Source: an uncultured Ruminococcus sp.
Lineage (GTDB): Bacteria > Bacillota > Clostridia > Oscillospirales > Acutalibacteraceae
Length of the DNA: 8,415 nt
Direction of reading: 5' to 3'
Assembly: GCA_902767125.1 (NCBI GenBank)
Contig: CACXGJ010000238.1
Location: 1-8,415 of the forward strand
Position 1 is the first letter of the stretch, and each line of letters starts with the position of its first letter. A model generated the notes under the pieces. The model searched no databases. It was not told where the DNA came from and was given only the letters and a program-made list of their open reading frames with translations. The translations under genes were made by a program, and so were the position numbers. Below are positions 5,857 to 8,415 of the stretch, piece after piece.

Positions 5857-7111
5857 GAGAATGAGAGTTTTTGGGGTGATGGCAGCACTTGCAGTAGCAT
5901 TCTCGACGGCAACGGTGCATGATACATTTGCATTTGACATTGACGAAAATTCACGTGAAAGGGAACAAATAGCGAATGAGAACTCACAAATGCAGGAAGA
6001 AATAATGAATAACCGTCAGGAGCTGAAGGATAAAAGAGTATATAGGAGAGAGCTTCAGAGAGAGATACAGAGTCTTGCCGCAAAAATAAAGGAAAGCAAT
6101 GAAAAAATATCAGGTCTGAATAAGGATATAAAGGAAAAGCAGACACAGATAGATCAGAAGCTTGAAGGAATAGCTGACAGGCTGGAGCTTTTGAGGACAA
6201 GACTCCGTGCAATATATATGGCAGGAGATACATCATCACTTGAGATAATACTTGGAGCAAAGGACTTTTCGGATCTGATAGATAAGTCACAGATGATGAA
6301 GAATGTGTCGGACTATGATTCAAGCCTGATAAAAGAGCTTCAGAAAAAGATGGATGTTATAAGTGCGGAGCAAAAGGAACTTAAAAGCAAGAAGTCAGAA
6401 GTAGAGAAGGAAAAGAAAAGCCTTGAAGAAAATAAGAAGAAGATGAATGAGCTTTCCGAGGAAAATGAAAAGCTGATAGAGGAGCTGTTGGATGAAAATG
6501 AAAAGCTCAATCTTGATATAAAGGCTAATGAAGAAAGGCAGAAGGTACTTGAAGAAGCCCTTGACCAGTATAACAGGGAGATGGCGGATAAGGCAAGACA
6601 AGAAAGAATAGCCCAATTGATAGAGCGTCAAAAGCAGAACAGGCTCAATGCACAGAACGATCCGGAGATACTTGTAAAGCCGGAGGGTGATGAATATGTA
6701 TGGCCGTGTCCGGGATACAGTTATCTTACAGCACTGTTTGCGGAGGAGAGATATTACGGCAGTCACGGTGCAATAGATATAGCCGGAGCAGGCATATACG
6801 GTGCAAATGTAATAGCATGTGCTTCGGGTATTGTATTTTCCGTGAATACTACTTGTCCACATGATTACGGTAAGGAAGCAAGCTGTGGGTGTGGAGGCGG
6901 TTACGGAAATTATATAATGATAGATCACCTGAACGGAAAAGTATCTATATATGCACATCTTTCCGGACTGATAGTAGATGTCGGAGATGAAGTGCAGGCA
7001 GGTCAGGTAATAGGATATGTAGGTACAACAGGCTATTCAACGGGACCGCATCTGCATTTTGAGACACGTTATGATGGAGTAAGATATGATCCGCTTCTTG
7101 AATTTGAATAA
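5846..7111 (+). CDS. Secreted coiled-coil M23 peptidoglycan endopeptidase (PcsB/CwlO/EnvC-like FtsEX partner)
   Basis: A complete 421-residue exported protein. A basic start and hydrophobic segment (about 8-24) form a signal peptide, with likely cleavage after TFA (27-29). Residues about 33-265 are a long charged coiled coil. It is interrupted near 120-160 by a RAIYMAGDTSSLEIILGAKDF-type stretch, close to the hinge of PcsB and CwlO N-terminal domains. Residues about 283-421 are a LytM/M23 domain with all active-site residues: H307, D311 and H404 (zinc ligands) and H371 and H402 (catalytic), so it should cleave peptide cross-links. The CwlO and PcsB counterparts usually have NlpC/P60 or CHAP domains, so this version is closer to EnvC, but with its own intact active site. 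The insertion at about 335-349 carrying C337, H339, C347 and C349 is unusual. The gene overlaps ftsX by 11 bases and ends the operon, pointing to control by FtsEX. Confidence 0.93.
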   Translation: MTGKRMRVFGVMAALAVAFSTATVHDTFAFDIDENSREREQIANENSQMQEEIMNNRQELKDKRVYRRELQREIQSLAAKIKESNEKISGLNKDIKEKQTQIDQKLEGIADRLELLRTRLRAIYMAGDTSSLEIILGAKDFSDLIDKSQMMKNVSDYDSSLIKELQKKMDVISAEQKELKSKKSEVEKEKKSLEENKKKMNELSEENEKLIEELLDENEKLNLDIKANEERQKVLEEALDQYNREMADKARQERIAQLIERQKQNRLNAQNDPEILVKPEGDEYVWPCPGYSYLTALFAEERYYGSHGAIDIAGAGIYGANVIACASGIVFSVNTTCPHDYGKEASCGCGGGYGNYIMIDHLNGKVSIYAHLSGLIVDVGDEVQAGQVIGYVGTTGYSTGPHLHFETRYDGVRYDPLLEFE

Positions 7112-7117
7112 ATAATA

Positions 7118-7157
7118 AAAGATACCGTCATTCTGAAAAAATGAATGACGGTATTTT
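7118..7157. terminator. Bidirectional terminator between convergent operons
   Basis: A perfect 12-bp stem (7122-7133 with 7143-7154) closes a 9-base A-rich loop. It has AAAA directly upstream and TTTT directly downstream, giving a U-run in either transcript. It starts 10 bases past the M23 stop and ends 9 bases before the stop of the convergent DUF368 gene, so one structure serves both. Confidence 0.92.
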
Positions 7158-7165
7158 GATTTGAG

Positions 7166-8041
7166 TCAGTTTTGTCTTTTCTTGGTTAATTTTTCCTTTA
7201 TGCTGTCATTTCCGAAGACGAAAGCCACGGCAAAACCGAGCAGGAGAGTGAATAAAGCGATAACTCCCTGAATGTTGAACTGAAAGGCGGAATTGTTGTA
7301 TATTGAGAGGAGAGAGCCGAGCATTAAGCCGAGAATAGCGGCAAAGGTCATTTGAGGGAATTTTTTCAGACAAATGTCAATAAGTTTTGCACCGGCCAAA
7401 AGTCCGAGAATGATTCCGAGACCGGCAGGAAGAAGGATCATGGCACTGTGAATAAAATCATCAGCAATATGAGATACCGAGCCGAGTACAGTTGTATACA
7501 ATCCAAGTATCATAAGAATCATTGAACCGCTGACACCGGGGATTATCATACACATAGCCGCAAGAGCCGAGCCGAAGAAAAGATATATCCAGTTAATGAG
7601 ATCAAGCTGTATTTGAGCTGTGGAGGAATTTTCGGTATTAAAGAAAGAGAGTGCGATCATTATGCCGAAGAAAATAATAAAAGGAATGATGGAATATATG
7701 TTAAATTTTTTTTGACCATCTTTTGTCAGCATTACCTTTTTGAAGATCATGGGGACAGTGCCGAGAATAAGACCGATAAAGAAAAAGAAGGTAGGCATAG
7801 GAAAGTGTTGCAGGAGATATTCAAGAAGTTTTGCAAATCCGAAAATACCCAAAGCACCGCCGACTGCAACGGGGATAAGAAATAAGAGACTGTCTTTAAA
7901 GTGTTTTTTGATGTTGATAACGGAATCAATGAGCTTGTCATAGATGTTGAGTATGACAGCCATAGTACCTCCGCTGACACCGGGAATGATGTTTGCGACA
8001 CCGATAATACAGCCATAAATGGCATAAATAATAAATTTCAT
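7166..8041 (-). CDS. popT: DUF368 membrane protein, PopT-type polyprenyl-phosphate transporter
   Basis: A complete 291-residue, very hydrophobic protein with about eight membrane segments. It shows the hallmark of the DUF368 family, two repeats of a PGVSG motif: NIIPGVSGGTMA (residues 18-27 region) and MIIPGVSGSMIL (166-176 region). The repeats lie in the two halves of the protein, as expected of an internally duplicated transporter. Members have been shown to help bring undecaprenyl phosphate back across the membrane for reuse in cell-wall and surface-polymer synthesis (PopT, alongside the DedA-family UptA). The function here is transferred from the family. AAGGAGC lies 7 bases before the ATG. 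The gene follows the small cysteine protein by 15 bases and shares its promoter. The C-terminus is basic (KEKLTKKRQN) and probably cytoplasmic. Confidence 0.9.
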   Translation of the reverse strand: MKFIIYAIYGCIIGVANIIPGVSGGTMAVILNIYDKLIDSVINIKKHFKDSLLFLIPVAVGGALGIFGFAKLLEYLLQHFPMPTFFFFIGLILGTVPMIFKKVMLTKDGQKKFNIYSIIPFIIFFGIMIALSFFNTENSSTAQIQLDLINWIYLFFGSALAAMCMIIPGVSGSMILMILGLYTTVLGSVSHIADDFIHSAMILLPAGLGIILGLLAGAKLIDICLKKFPQMTFAAILGLMLGSLLSIYNNSAFQFNIQGVIALFTLLLGFAVAFVFGNDSIKEKLTKKRQN

Positions 8042-8056
8042 AAAAAAGCTCCTTTT

Positions 8057-8239
8057 TTACATTTGTTTGCGAACGATCCTGTATTCATCATCAGAACTGT
8101 AATAAGGACAATAAGACATAGTGCCTGAAATTAATCCGGCATATTCGTCCTCATCGAGATTCACAAGACATTCATAGTAATCGAAATCTTCATTATAGAC
8201 ATAGTTGGAACAGCTTTCACAGCCCGAAAATCCGTTCAT
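8057..8239 (-). CDS. Small four-cysteine acidic protein (DUF6472-like)
   Basis: A 60-residue protein, very rich in Asp, Glu and Tyr, with four cysteines: C7 and C10 as CxxC, then C24 and C44. It ends in the basic DEYRIVRKQM. The pattern suggests a small zinc-bound fold. It resembles a family of small uncharacterised clostridial proteins that I recall as DUF6472, with CxxC, NYVYDEDY-like and CPYY...DEYRIVRKQM motifs; the family number is from memory. No function is known to me. It has no signal peptide or membrane segment, so it is cytoplasmic. AGGAGG (8255-8250) lies 10 bases before the ATG at 8239. A TTG at 8245 is in frame but only 4 bases from that site, so the ATG is preferred. It is the first gene of the unit with DUF368. 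Confidence 0.82.
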   Translation of the reverse strand: MNGFSGCESCSNYVYNEDFDYYECLVNLDEDEYAGLISGTMSYCPYYSSDDEYRIVRKQM

Positions 8240-8269
8240 TTTCAAAAATCCTCCTTTCTGCCAAAGAAA

Positions 8270-8298
8270 ATATTAACATATAACAAACGATTTTTCAA
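8270..8298 (-). promoter_or_regulatory. Promoter of the small-protein/DUF368 operon
   Basis: Read on the minus strand, TTGAAA (8298-8293) and TAATAT (8275-8270) are separated by 17 bp. TG stands one base before the -10, giving an extended element. The transcript would start near 8263 with a leader of about 24 bases. No other promoter is seen in the 15-base gap before DUF368, so both genes are probably on one transcript. Confidence 0.75.
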
Positions 8299-8336
8299 TA
8301 TATAATTTTTTTATAATATTTTTTTTGCAAAAAGAC

Positions 8337-8365
8337 TTGAAATTTGCGTTAAATGTTGTTATAAT
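8337..8365 (+). promoter_or_regulatory. Promoter of rpsT
   Basis: TTGAAA (8337-8342) and a perfect TATAAT (8360-8365) are separated by 17 bp, fitting a strongly expressed ribosomal-protein gene. Transcription would start near 8372, a leader of about 30 bases, too short for a riboswitch-like control element. It is back to back with the minus-strand promoter, with about 38 very A+T-rich bases between the two -35 boxes. Confidence 0.8.
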
Positions 8366-8402
8366 AAACTGTACGCAAGTGAAAAGAGGAGGTGTCAGTA
8401 TC

Positions 8403-8415
8403 ATGCCGAACATTA
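8403..8415 (+). CDS. rpsT: Ribosomal protein bS20, first codons only (partial at window edge)
   Basis: The last 13 bases read ATG CCG AAC ATT A, encoding MPNI. Bacterial S20 proteins commonly start MPNIKSA, and the trailing A fits the following Lys codon. A perfect AGGAGGTG (8387-8394) lies about 9 bases upstream, behind a near-consensus promoter. S20 is a primary 16S rRNA-binding protein of the small subunit. Four residues cannot prove the identity, but start, strength of signals and context all agree. Confidence 0.7.

Noticed and set aside
5436..6323. Long minus-strand open frame (295 codons) over the ftsX/M23 junction
   Set aside because: It lies antisense to two unmistakable genes, has low-complexity Ser/Pro/Leu composition and no recognisable domain or promoter.
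7613..7943. Plus-strand open frames opposite DUF368
   Set aside because: They are antisense to a clear membrane protein gene and have no ribosome binding site or known motif.
8299..8336. Curved A/T tract before rpsT as a possible replication or partition site
   Set aside because: No DnaA boxes or iterons were found; the stretch is better explained as spacer between two divergent promoters.
1..8415. CRISPR array, tRNA or rRNA genes, prophage attachment sites
   Set aside because: No regularly spaced direct repeats, cloverleaf folds, rRNA stretches or paired att-like duplications were seen.

Overview
The window reads as chromosomal DNA of a low-G+C anaerobic Firmicute, most likely a Ruminococcus- or Eubacterium-like member of the Clostridia. 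The evidence is ATA- and AGA-rich codon use, strong AGGAGG-type ribosome binding sites, sigma-A-type promoters with 17-bp spacers, an ftsE-ftsX-M23 cell-division operon and a small four-cysteine protein of a type I associate with Clostridia. Genus assignment is inference from style, not from a marker gene.

Left edge (1-107): a G+C-rich, heavily folded segment that looks like the right end of an IS200/IS605 (IS1341-type) element. It carries the last codons of a TnpB-like reading frame and the probable 3' part of its omega RNA. The rest of the element lies outside the window. A promoter follows at once and drives a very large gene (207-4046). Its product is a 1279-residue signalling protein with an apparently intact HD-GYP phosphodiesterase domain. 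Five further domains surround it: a pseudo-receiver, two PAS-like domains, two GGDEF folds that have lost their motif and an EAL-like fold that has lost its catalytic residues. It ends at a strong terminator.

Middle (4146-7157): a consensus promoter starts a tightly coupled operon, ftsE, ftsX and a secreted coiled-coil M23 endopeptidase. The genes overlap by 4 and 11 bases. The three products fit one machine: cytoplasmic ATP hydrolysis by FtsE is passed through the membrane protein FtsX to a PcsB/CwlO/EnvC-like peptidoglycan hydrolase. A perfect 12-bp bidirectional terminator separates it from a convergent unit.

Right (7166-8298, minus strand): a two-gene operon encodes a 60-residue cysteine-containing protein and a DUF368 membrane protein of the PopT polyprenyl-phosphate transporter family. 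If PopT, it links to the same theme of cell-wall synthesis by recycling lipid carrier. Divergent from it, the last 13 bases begin an MPNI reading frame behind a strong promoter and ribosome binding site, almost certainly rpsT (ribosomal protein bS20).

The most unusual items are the multi-domain HD-GYP protein with its set of inactivated c-di-GMP domains, the enlarged transposon end, and a cysteine/histidine insertion inside the M23 catalytic domain.
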